A DNA stretch of 47,045 nucleotides, taken from Carboxylicivirga sp. (lineage in GTDB: Bacteria; Bacteroidota; Bacteroidia; Bacteroidales; Marinilabiliaceae). Under the pieces are notes generated by a model, which was not told the DNA's origin, did no database searches, and saw nothing but the letters and a program-made list of their open reading frames with translations. Position numbers and translations under genes: made by a program. This document shows, in pieces, positions 8,969 through 18,000 of the stretch. The stretch is from contig JAOARW010000045.1 in the NCBI GenBank assembly GCA_025210475.1, forward strand, positions 1 through 47,045. Direction: 5' to 3'. Within the stretch, counting starts at the first letter, position 1; every line of letters begins with the position of its first letter.

Positions 8969-9862
8969 TTAAAGTGATTTTACATCAATATCAGCCATCT
9001 CCAAAACACGAAGGGCGCGTTGTACAACAGGAGCATCCACCATTTTTCCATCAACGGCAAAAACACCAATGCCTTCAGCTTTATTTCTTTCGAAAGCCTT
9101 AACGATTTTTACGGCTTTGCGAATTTCTATTTCGGTAGGTGTAAATACTTCATTGACAATCTCAATTTGTCGCGGATTAATAATGGCTTTACCTGTAAAT
9201 CCTAATTTTTTGATGTATTCGGCCTCTTCTCGCAGCCCCTCTTCATTTTCCACATCAACATAAACCGTATCGAACACATCTATTTTACAAGCTTTGGCTG
9301 CCATAATAATTTGCTTGCGTGCATAATCAATGCCGATACCGTCATTGGCTTTCACCAATTGCATATCTGCAGCTAAATCCTGCCCGCCAATTGAAATGGC
9401 ATCAATACGTGGTGAGAAACGAGCAATATCATAGGCATTCTGCACTCCTAGTGCTGTTTCAATCATAACATGCACCTTCATTTGATCATGCGGCAAACCA
9501 TATGCTTTTTCGATATTCTCAATTTCATTAAGAATTCGCTCAATTTCTTCAGTCGTTTCAACTTTTGGAAGACGCATGGCATCGGGTTGAAGCGGCACGA
9601 TTTGCTTTAAATCTTCAAGGCCAAAGGGTGTATCGATGTGATTAACCCGCACAGTTACTTCGCAAGTTTTATACGAAATATATTTAAGCATATGGGCAAC
9701 CAAAATTCGGGCTGCATCTTTCTGATTAAGCGCAACTGCATCTTCCAAATCCAATAATACACCATCGGCTCCATAAACACTTCCTTGCTGCAACATGGCC
9801 GGATTATTACCCGGAATATACAACATGGTTCGCCTTTTAAAAGTCTTTTGATTAACTTCCAT
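8969..9862 (-). CDS. citE: Citrate lyase beta subunit (citryl-ACP lyase)
   Basis: Cleaves citryl-ACP into oxaloacetate and acetyl-ACP with Mg2+. The 297 residues belong to the HpcH/HpaI aldolase superfamily. Visible segments are RRTMLYIPGNNPAML at the start, DGVLLDLEDAVALNQKDAAR with the metal-binding acidic residues, RLPKVET, MIETALGVQNAY and IDAISIGGQDLAADM. Stand-alone CitE-like proteins exist, but the flanking citD and citF make this the true lyase subunit. It starts 5 bases after citD ends. Confidence 0.95.
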   Translation of the reverse strand: MEVNQKTFKRRTMLYIPGNNPAMLQQGSVYGADGVLLDLEDAVALNQKDAARILVAHMLKYISYKTCEVTVRVNHIDTPFGLEDLKQIVPLQPDAMRLPKVETTEEIERILNEIENIEKAYGLPHDQMKVHVMIETALGVQNAYDIARFSPRIDAISIGGQDLAADMQLVKANDGIGIDYARKQIIMAAKACKIDVFDTVYVDVENEEGLREEAEYIKKLGFTGKAIINPRQIEIVNEVFTPTEIEIRKAVKIVKAFERNKAEGIGVFAVDGKMVDAPVVQRALRVLEMADIDVKSL

Positions 9863-9867
9863 TGCAA

Positions 9868-10158
9868 TTATTTTAAGGTTCCGGTTTGTAATTGAGCCGC
9901 CCTTTTTAGAGCTGTTTCCAATCGAGCTGAAATGGTTGGCGGTAAAGCACCCTTATCATTAACTATTAACCGAACATCAGAAATTCCAAATTTATCCAAA
10001 TCTGCATGGATTTGCTTCAATAAATCATCGCCGAATTGTTGCATCACAATCGACTTTAATTCAATTATCCGACCTGCTCCATTCTCAACAGGTTCAACCA
10101 TTACGAGTATATCACTCGACTCGAAACTACCAGCCTGCGCCTTTATTTTTAGTTCCAT
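9868..10158 (-). CDS. citD: Citrate lyase gamma subunit (acyl carrier protein)
   Basis: Small carrier subunit that holds the phosphoribosyl-dephospho-CoA arm moving substrate between CitF and CitE. The 96 residues begin with the family pattern AQAGSFESSDILV, in which S14 is the expected attachment serine. Length and the ending ARLETALKRAAQ fit CitD. It is the first gene of the operon. The leader has no exact TAnnTTTG element; the nearest is AATATTTG close to the start. Two direct repeats of TGCCAATG lie about 100-130 bases upstream. Confidence 0.94.
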   Translation of the reverse strand: MELKIKAQAGSFESSDILVMVEPVENGAGRIIELKSIVMQQFGDDLLKQIHADLDKFGISDVRLIVNDKGALPPTISARLETALKRAAQLQTGTLK

Positions 10159-10257
10159 ATTAGCAATTAAAGAAATATTTCCTCAAATATTGGACTTAAT
10201 CTTCAAATTACCTAGCCATAAAAGTGGTTCTAAAACATGTTTTTCAATTTTAATTTG

Positions 10258-10289
10258 CATTGGCACATATATTAATTGAATCATTGGCA
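10258..10289 (-). promoter_or_regulatory. Direct repeats TGCCAATG upstream of citD
   Basis: Two identical 8-mers (plus-strand CATTGGCA at 10258-10265 and 10282-10289) sit 24 bases apart, start to start, 100-131 bases before the citD ATG. Paired direct repeats at this distance suggest an activator site for the cit operon, but no regulator is encoded nearby. Confidence 0.3.
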
Positions 10290-10533
10290 ATTACACAATA
10301 CAATGATTTTTGTCAGGTAGCGAATTCGTTAAACTATGGGCTTATTCCACATCATTAAACCATTCAGTTACTACAATAACATCAATCATTAAAAATAGTA
10401 CTCATTAAAAGGATTAAAAAATACTTCCATTAAAACCTGTCTCTTTGCAAGTTAGAGTCAACCAACCATTATATCTTCTTTTTTTATTTGGAATTAGCAT
10501 AGGGTAAAAGCCATCTCAAGCGTACATTATTTG
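10290..10533. other. Divergent intergenic stretch with no gene
   Basis: Part of the 494-base gap between citD and the dlt-like operon. I see no ORF with coding character, RNA gene or repeat here. The signals of the gap lie at its two ends: the TGCCAATG repeats on the citD side and a 31-base palindrome plus promoter on the dlt-like side. Confidence 0.5.
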
Positions 10534-10564
10534 ATAATTAATAAATCTTCGATTTATTAATTAT
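10534..10564. promoter_or_regulatory. 31-bp perfect inverted repeat before the dlt-like operon
   Basis: ATAATTAATAAATC, spacer TTC, GATTTATTAATTAT: two 14-base arms with no mismatch. It lies 24 bases upstream of the predicted -33 element and has no T-run after it, so a protein-binding operator fits better than a terminator. Confidence 0.5.
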
Positions 10565-10587
10565 AACATTTATTAACAAGTATAGTA

Positions 10588-10617
10588 TTTGACATTTCTA
10601 TATTTTACAGAACTTTG
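10588..10617 (+). promoter_or_regulatory. Likely promoter of the dlt-like operon
   Basis: TTTG (10588-10591), spacer of 18, then GAACTTTG (10610-10617), one mismatch from TAnnTTTG. Transcription would begin near 10623, giving a leader of about 30 bases that contains a purine-rich AGCAAAGGAAATTGG before the ATG at 10653. Confidence 0.45.
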
Positions 10618-10652
10618 ATCTGTTAAATAGAGCAAAGGAAATTGGAATAATT

Positions 10653-12152
10653 ATGAGCACATTTATTAATGAAGTGAAGAATGGTATTCTTTCGCATAAG
10701 GAGAGGAATGCTTTTTTTATTAATGAAGAACACACAACCTACGATTCGTTAAATTTTATAATAGGTGGAATTGCCGAGGCAGTAATTCAGAAAACCAATG
10801 GATTAAAGCAATGCATAGGAATTATTGAAGGAAATGACATTGAAACTTACGCTTCGGTGCTTGCTGTTTTAATGACCGGGAATACATTTGTTATACTCAA
10901 CCCCAACAACCCTGAAGAGAGAAATCTAAAAATAATTAAGGCTACCGAAATGAAGCTCATTCTCTCTTCGAATGAGGATTACCCATCTAACTATAATAAT
11001 CATTGTGTAGTTATTAGCAATCAAAATGTCAGAAATACAGAAGGCATCAGCAATCTTGCCGTAGATATTCTTGACGATCAACTGGCATACATAATTTTCA
11101 CTTCGGGAAGTACAGGCGAACCCAAGGGCGTTCCTATTACACATAAAAACCTAGATGCTTTTTACACGGCATACAAGCAAATTGGATTTAAGCTATCGTG
11201 CACCGACAGAATGCTGCAGGTTTTTGATTTATGCTTCGATCCTTCTGTTGTATCCATGTTACACCCGCTAACCTTGGGCGCATGTGCCTATACCGTTAGT
11301 CAGAATGAAGTAAAATATACCCAGGTTTATGAATTATTAGAAGATGAAGAATTGACATTTGCAGCCATCCCTCCTTCTCTTCTTTCTTATTTGCAGCCCT
11401 ATTTTGATGAAATCAAACTACCCTCACTAAGATATCTAATCCTCACGGCTGAAGCTTCAAAACAGCAATTAATAGAGCAATTTCGCACATGTATTCCCAA
11501 TGCTGAAATATTCAACTTATATGGTCCTACCGAAGGAACAATATATTGTACGAGTTATAAAGTTCCATTAAGTGATGTGAAGCATTACAATGGCATGCTG
11601 GCAATAGGAAAAGAATTCTACGGTACTACTGCGCTCATACTTGATGAGGATAAAAACATTCTAAAAAATGGGCAAAAAGGTGAATTATGTATCGCCGGTA
11701 ATCAAATACTAAACGCTTACTGGCACAATCCTGAAAAAACCGCTGAGGTAATAATTGAGCTTGATTACAAAGGCACTAAAACCCGTTTTTATAAAACAGG
11801 AGATTTATGTTACAAAGATGACACCGGCTGCATCTTCTACTGTGGTCGACTCGATTACCAGGTGCAAGTACAGGGCTTTCGTATTGAATAAAATGAAATC
11901 GAACATGCTGTTCGTCAATTTCATCAGCAAGGTGATAACATCACATTAGCTCGCACTAATGCTATCGGAAACCTTGAATTACACTTGTTTTTGGAAAAAT
12001 ATGAGTCAGAAGTCGGAAATTTAATTGAGAACTTAAAAGATGTACTTCCTCCTTACATGATTCCACACAAAACGCACTTAATAAACAAGTTCCCATTAAA
12101 CACTAGTGGTAAAATAGATAGAAAGCAATTAGAAACACTTATAGAAGAATAA
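10653..12152 (+). pseudogene. DltA-like amino acid/acyl AMP-ligase, interrupted by an in-frame TAA at 11889-11891
   Basis: ANL-superfamily adenylating enzyme that would activate an amino acid or acyl acid and load it on the carrier protein encoded next. Residues 1-412 carry TSGSTGEPKG (150-159), YGPTEGT (290-296), YKTGD (380-384) and GRLDYQVQVQGFRIE (398-412). The frame then stops at TAA. It continues in the same frame for 86 codons with NEIEHAVRQF and ends with NTSGKIDRKQLE, which holds the catalytic A10 lysine, one base before the next gene. Relatives read RIEL-EIE here, so Leu TTA to TAA by one change is the simplest cause. The first 412 residues alone lack the C-terminal subdomain. The DltA-typical D-Ala-selecting Cys is a Thr here (T265). 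A sequencing error or suppressed stop would restore a 499-residue protein. Confidence 0.85.
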
Positions 12153-12153
12153 C

Positions 12154-12399
12154 ATGACAACAACAGAAATTAACAACGAAGTAACTAACATTTTCAGAAC
12201 GGTTCTTAAAAATCAATCATTGGAATTAGGCGAAGCCACAACAGCCAAAGATGTAGAAGGTTGGGATTCGTTATCCAATATTGTGTTGATTAGCGAGGTT
12301 GAAAAGCACTTTGATATAAAGTTTAAACTACGCGAAATATTAAAACTCAAGAATGTTGGCGAATTATGTCAAAGCATTCAAAAGAAAATAAGCCAATAA
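12154..12399 (+). CDS. Acyl carrier protein, DltC-like
   Basis: 81-residue carrier protein that accepts the activated group on a 4'-phosphopantetheine arm and presents it to the membrane acyltransferase. The attachment serine is in VEGWDSLSNI (S39). The following EVEKHFDIKFKLREILKLKNVGEL is the recognition helix region of this class. It begins one base after the ligase reading frame ends and sits 4 bases before the MBOAT gene. If the ligase is inactive, this protein could be charged only by another enzyme. Confidence 0.9.
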   Translation: MTTTEINNEVTNIFRTVLKNQSLELGEATTAKDVEGWDSLSNIVLISEVEKHFDIKFKLREILKLKNVGELCQSIQKKISQ

Positions 12400-12403
12400 C
12401 ATT

Positions 12404-13843
12404 ATGATTTTTAATAGTTGGGAATTTATAATACTATTTGCACTGGTATTTGTTAGTTATAACCTTGCCAAGCACAAAGCTCAAAAATGGATTTTACTGA
12501 TTGGCAGTGCCATTTTTATTGGTTTTAGTCATATTGGTTTTCTGGTGCTGGCAGCACTCAGTACTTTAATAACTTTCAAAGGAGCACACTGGATCAATAA
12601 AAAAGAAGATGAGAAACATCGAAGTTTCGCCTTTAAAAGCTTACTTGTAGTTCAAATCCTATTGTTAATCGGGTTTAAATATTTTGGTTTTCTCGAAGCG
12701 AACTTAAGTTATCTTTTATCCTTATTGGGTCATCAGAACCAATGGACAGCCATACATATTTTTGTTCCATTGGGAATTTCTTTTTATACCTTTCAAGCCA
12801 TTTCATATTTGATTGAAGTTTACTGGGAAGAAATAGAAACCGAAGAAAACTTGCTGGATTTTTCCATTTACATGTTGTTCTTCATGAAATTTCTGTCAGG
12901 TCCGATTGAACGGGCAGATTCGTTTCTACCCCAATTGAAAAAGTCGAAGACCTTCAACTACGACAATACTATCAGTGGCTTAAAGCTAATTGGTATCGGG
13001 CTATTTAAGAAACTGATGATTGCCGATCGCTTGGCGCCGGTTTTGAATGATTTATTTGCGTCGGTGCAAGACTATTCCGGCGCTCAACTCTTGGTTGGAA
13101 CAATTTTATATCCCATACAGCTCTATGCTGATTTTTCGGGGTATACAGACATTGCCATAGGTGGAGCCTTAATTTTAGGTTTTCAGTTATCGCCTAATTT
13201 CAACCGACCTTTTATTGCTCAAACCATCACCGATTTCTGGCGGCGATGGCACATGAGCCTGTCTTTCTGGGTTCGTGATTACCTTTACGAGCCAATAGCA
13301 ATGAACCGACGTAGCTGGGGCAAATGGGGAATAGCCTATGCCTTAATTGTGACATTTATATTACTGGGGTTATGGCATGGTGGAAGCTGGAGTTTCATTA
13401 TCTACGGAGCCATTCAGGGTCTTGTAATTACGTATGAAATGCTAAGCGAAAAGCAACGCTCTTCACTACTGAGCAAGCTGCCATCAGGCCTGGCTAAAAC
13501 ATATGGCATATTACGAACCTTTCTGATTTTTAGCATCAGTCTTTTGTTCTTTAAAATTGAAAACATCGCTGACGTTGGCCATGTATTAAGCCATACTTTT
13601 GATGGGGTTGATTCAAGCCTTAAAGAACTAAATCTTGGCATTAAAGATCATAACTTAATAATGTGCCTATCCTCTATTGTTTTGGTCTTCTTTTACGAAT
13701 ATGCCGAAAGCAAATGGGATATCAAGCAATGGTTTAACAAGAAACCAACTGCTGTTCGCTGGGCTTTTTATTACCTGATGCTCATCCTTGTATTTTGTAA
13801 TGGGGCACTGGGAAATACAGATTTCATCTATTTACAATTTTAG
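12404..13843 (+). CDS. MBOAT-family O-acyltransferase (DltB/AlgI-like) with C-terminal acyl-shuttle motif
   Basis: Polytopic inner-membrane protein of 479 residues that would move the acyl group from the carrier protein across the membrane. Conserved features are PLGISFYTFQAISYLIEVY (122-140), YADFSGYTDIAIG (241-253), DFWRRWHMSLSFWVRDY (277-293, H283) and the catalytic His in LLGLWHGGSW (H325). It ends exactly in FIYLQF (474-479). This fits the F-hydrophobic-Y-x-x-F carboxy-terminal hexapeptide described for acyl transfer to an extracytoplasmic Tyr, here Y476. The motif is fused to the MBOAT, so no DltX-like microprotein is needed. Gene order ligase, carrier, MBOAT, SGNH follows dltA-C-B-D in function. 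The polymer acylated is unknown. Confidence 0.92.
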   Translation: MIFNSWEFIILFALVFVSYNLAKHKAQKWILLIGSAIFIGFSHIGFLVLAALSTLITFKGAHWINKKEDEKHRSFAFKSLLVVQILLLIGFKYFGFLEANLSYLLSLLGHQNQWTAIHIFVPLGISFYTFQAISYLIEVYWEEIETEENLLDFSIYMLFFMKFLSGPIERADSFLPQLKKSKTFNYDNTISGLKLIGIGLFKKLMIADRLAPVLNDLFASVQDYSGAQLLVGTILYPIQLYADFSGYTDIAIGGALILGFQLSPNFNRPFIAQTITDFWRRWHMSLSFWVRDYLYEPIAMNRRSWGKWGIAYALIVTFILLGLWHGGSWSFIIYGAIQGLVITYEMLSEKQRSSLLSKLPSGLAKTYGILRTFLIFSISLLFFKIENIADVGHVLSHTFDGVDSSLKELNLGIKDHNLIMCLSSIVLVFFYEYAESKWDIKQWFNKKPTAVRWAFYYLMLILVFCNGALGNTDFIYLQF

Positions 13844-13845
13844 CC

Positions 13846-14847
13846 ATGAGCAAGAAAAATATATCTAAATTTTACATCAAAGCCCTATGTTTTTTGATTC
13901 CAATCTACTTATTGGCAGGCATATATATTTATAACGATCCTTTTAAGGTTCTTAAGAAGTACAAAACCTTCAGCAATATCCCAATGGATCTTAACCAGAA
14001 TTATATCGGGTGGCAAACTCTCCTTAATCATAAGGATAGCATCGGGTATGATTCTTTTATTCTTGGTAATTCATGCACCATGGCCTTTCCTACACATTTA
14101 TGGGAAAAGTATATTGGTGCAGGAAAAGCTGTTCGATTATACGGATCTGCAGAATCTATAAGTGCCATTAATAAAAAGCTGATACGACTGGATCAATTGG
14201 GCTGTTCAATTAATAATGCTCTGATCCTCCTGGATTTCTCCACGCTGGAAAAAATAAGAATTCAGAGCACACATACCAAAATTGCTCATCCGGATGTTAC
14301 AGGCGAAAGTCCCTGGGCATTTCAATTGAAATTTGTTTCGGCATTTTTTAATCCTAAAGTCTTGATTCCTTTCCTGGATTATTCTATAAACGATGTTTAT
14401 CGTCCGTATATGAAAGGAGTGATAAACACTAAAGAAACACAAAGAGATCAACTAACAAATGATATTGTGAATCCCCGCGAGGTTGAGATTAGTCAGAAAA
14501 AAGAAATGTATTGGCAGGAACATAGCAATGAATTCCCTCAAAGAAGAATTAATGAAACATATCCACCAATTGTTAATGCCAAACAAATCAAGTATCTGTC
14601 CGAAATGAAGGAAATACTTAATAAACACCATACCAATTTCAAAATTGTTATTAATCCTGAATGGAGTCAGGTAAAATTAAATCCGAATGATATTACCAAC
14701 TTAAATACCATATTTGGAGAGGGCAATGTTTTTGACTTTTCAGGGAAGAATGATTTTACCGACGACTGCCATAATTACTACGAAGGAGCACACTATCGGC
14801 CTAGGCTTGGTAAAAAGCTACTGGATGTAATGTACTCACAACAATAA
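13846..14847 (+). CDS. SGNH/DltD-like extracytoplasmic acyltransferase
   Basis: 333-residue protein anchored by one N-terminal membrane helix (about 10-29), with the rest predicted outside the cytoplasm. SILGNS-type block: FILGNSCTMAF places the nucleophile at S76. Near the C-terminus DDCH (306-309) and GAHYRPRLGKK (314-324) can supply the catalytic Asp and His. Length and architecture resemble DltD rather than a secreted esterase. By analogy it receives the acyl group from Y476 of the MBOAT and passes it to a cell-surface glycan. It starts 2 bases after the MBOAT stop and is followed by a terminator, so the operon ends here. Confidence 0.75.
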   Translation: MSKKNISKFYIKALCFLIPIYLLAGIYIYNDPFKVLKKYKTFSNIPMDLNQNYIGWQTLLNHKDSIGYDSFILGNSCTMAFPTHLWEKYIGAGKAVRLYGSAESISAINKKLIRLDQLGCSINNALILLDFSTLEKIRIQSTHTKIAHPDVTGESPWAFQLKFVSAFFNPKVLIPFLDYSINDVYRPYMKGVINTKETQRDQLTNDIVNPREVEISQKKEMYWQEHSNEFPQRRINETYPPIVNAKQIKYLSEMKEILNKHHTNFKIVINPEWSQVKLNPNDITNLNTIFGEGNVFDFSGKNDFTDDCHNYYEGAHYRPRLGKKLLDVMYSQQ

Positions 14848-14929
14848 AATTAGCATACAGACAAACACCTTTACCTTATTCCGGAATTTATAAATAAAGA
14901 ATATAAGGTTTACAGTCTGAAAACGATTC

Positions 14930-14966
14930 TACCCACTTCCAAAATAATGGCAAGTGGGTATTTTTG
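14930..14966 (+). terminator. Terminator of the dlt-like operon
   Basis: TACCCACTT pairs with AAGTGGGTA (9 bp, loop of 13) and is followed by TTTTTG. It lies between this operon and the oppositely oriented LRR gene. Confidence 0.82.
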
Positions 14967-15006
14967 TATTTAGAACCAACAACTTCGACTTTATTCAATC
15001 TTCAGA

Positions 15007-18000
15007 TTACCATACGGCACGGATAGAAGTTTCCGGGAAAAACGGATTTTCAATAAAAGCTGAATAATCTCTGTAATAATCACTCTTCAAACCAATGTAG
15101 TGTTTCTCGGTCTTCAGCTTTTCGCCTGCTTTAAACCACTGAATTGTATTGGTTTTATCGAGCACATCGTTCACATACACAGCACCAATACCATTATCGT
15201 ACGCCAATCGGTACATCACTTTCTGACGGCCGGTAATCAGCTTACCCACCTTCTTGGGCAGTCGGTACAACAGTGGAGTTAATTGCTCAAACTTCAGGTA
15301 ATTCATCGATAAATCAATGGTATCAAGCTGGCTGCAATCGGTTAAATCCAGGTTTAACTGGTACAAGTTATTATCATTAAGCGCCAGGTGAACCAAATTG
15401 GGCGAATAGGCTTCATAACGAATTGTGTCTAATCGGTTATGACTTACATCCATCAATTTTAAGGCAACTGTATCGGCAAATACGGGACTAAACTCGGTTA
15501 AATGATTATAACTGACATTGAGGCTGTAAAGACTATCTAACTGGCTTATATCGGCACTAAAGCTTCTTAGAAAGTTACCAGTCATATTAATCGTTTTAAG
15601 CGAAGGATTAAGCACATCATCCGTCATAAAACCAGCAACTTCGTTATTAGCCACATCCAAATGCTCCAAATGTTTGAAAGCTTTAAAATTAGCCGGCACA
15701 TAACCACGTAAATGATTATTTTTTAATTCGATAGAACGCACATTTCCATCCAGATCGAGCTGAATACCATGAAGTGCAGTAAATGATTTTGGCAATCGTT
15801 TACCTCGTTTAATCTGTTCCCAGCCTTCATTACTATACCATTTATCACCTTGCATCTCGACGTAAAAATTATGCAAGGCCATCACCTGTTCTTTAGGAAC
15901 TTCTACATTCAGGTAAGCTTTATACGAGTAAGTTAAATCCGGCAATTCAGAATGACTTAAAACGCATTCGATTAATCCTTTGTAACGGTTGTTAATCACC
16001 AATTGATTGGAATTACTTTTAACTGGTTTATCGTTAAAAAACCAATCGATCTGTAAACCTTCAATACGTGCAATTAACGAGTAAACACTCTGACTTGAAT
16101 TGATTTTCTGCCATTTTAATAAACCCGGTGAATATTGATTTTCATAGGTAAACAAACGCGCGTTTTGAGCAAACGTTTTGTAAGCCCCAATCAGGTATTC
16201 AGGCGACAAATGATTCTCATGAAGCGTAATTGAATCCATCTCAATACCAATTGAGAAATTAATATTCAACTCGCTTAAAAGGTTATTATCGAGGTACAGT
16301 TTCTTTAAATAAGGGCTCCACTCCACATTTAAATCAAGCGATTTCATTTTATTATTGCGCAGATTTATATCGTTCAGAAGCGAACAACCTTTAAAATCGA
16401 AATAAGCCTGCTCGATGATATTATTAGAAGCATCCAGCGATTCAAAGAACCAACATTCGTTTAAATCGAGCTTCAATAAAGCAATGTTGTTGTTTGAAAA
16501 ATCGAGGCTTCGCAAGTTAAAGCTATTGGACAAATTAGCCACAAAGAAAAACAGTTCGTTGTTTGACAAATCAATATCCGTCAGGTAAAATAAATCATCA
16601 AACTCAATATCGAACTGAACCAACTGATTGGATTGAAGCAACAAACTCTCAAGGTTATAGCACATATCCAGATTATTATCGAGGAAGCTTAACCGGTTAT
16701 GACTTAAGTTCAAATAACGCAGCTCAACCAGATTTTTAAACGAGAAAGAAATATTAGACAAACGATTATTGGAAAGGTTCAAATGCCGTAGTTTACGCAT
16801 CTTACCAATACGCGTACCCATGTATTCCAAACGGTTATGACTCAAATCAAAGGTGTGTAAAAACTTACAGCTATCCAGATTATGGGTAAACTGCTTAAAA
16901 TCGTTATGATCCAAAATCAGATATCGTAATCGCGGACAGTAATTTAACTTACTCTCGATATAACTCAGATAATTTTCTCCGAGATTGAGATAAACCAATT
17001 GCTCGTTATTTCGCAGGTTGTAATTGAAGCGGGAAATATAATTACCGCGCAAATTCAACTCACGCAATTGCGGAAACAGGTAAAAATTAATACTTGGATG
17101 ACTCAGTTTGTTATAACTTAAGTCCAGTACTTTCATGCGGAAACCATTTACCTTCAAATCCGAAAAACGGTTCAATTGATTATGGGATAAATTAAGTACC
17201 TCCAGTTTATGATTAGCCCTTAAATCAAGGTTAAAAGTATCAATCTGGTTATGAGATAAATCAAGTTTCTTTAAGTCGCGACAATTAAATAACTTAAGCT
17301 TTACTTCCTTGATTTCATTATTATTAAGTGCCAATATCTCAAGTCGATGTTGATTTAATAAGTCAATATCAAACTGCTTAAGCAAGTTGTTTGACAACTC
17401 CACTTCTTTCAGGTTAGGACAATGGAACAACTTGGCATCAAACTCATTAATCTGGTTACCATTTAGCTTCAGAACCTCTAACTTCCAGTTCCGTCTAAAA
17501 TCAACACCAAAATCACTGATTTCATTATTACTAATATCCAAATGCCGTAACTCCGGACAAGTACTTAAATCGTACTTAAACTCCGTTAAATGATTAAAAG
17601 ACAGGTCGACCCGATTAATCGCTTTACAACGGTTTAATTGCGCCCCAAACTCATACAAGCGATTATTTCTCAACACCAGGGTTTCTAGTTGAGGATGATT
17701 GGATAATTGCTGATTAAAAACCGATAAGCGGTTATTTCCAAGAAACAATTTATTTAATCGTGTATTGTATCGTAATGAGGGCGCGAAAAATTCCAGATTA
17801 TTATTCCCCAGATTTAATATCTCCAGATTACGGCAGGCATTTATATTAACATCAAACTTATAAAGGCTATTACCCCATAAATCGATCTCCCGCAATGCTT
17901 TAGAAAACCTTAAATCAACATTGAATTTAGTTATCCTGTTGGAGTTTAAAAGTAACTTAAACAATCGGGGATTGTGCTTTAACTCCGTGGAAAAAGCAGT

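Noticed and set aside
11889..11891. Programmed recoding of the ligase stop
   Set aside because: TAA is not used for selenocysteine or pyrrolysine, and no slippery site or recoding structure was recognised. A plain mutation or error is simpler.
11755..11949. 64-codon frame around the ligase stop
   Set aside because: It lies in another frame than the ligase and shows no ANL motif; it does not encode the missing C-terminal domain.
15007..15150. Type IX secretion sorting domain at the LRR C-terminus
   Set aside because: The end reads as a second Ig-like region and lacks the conserved motifs of the known CTD families.
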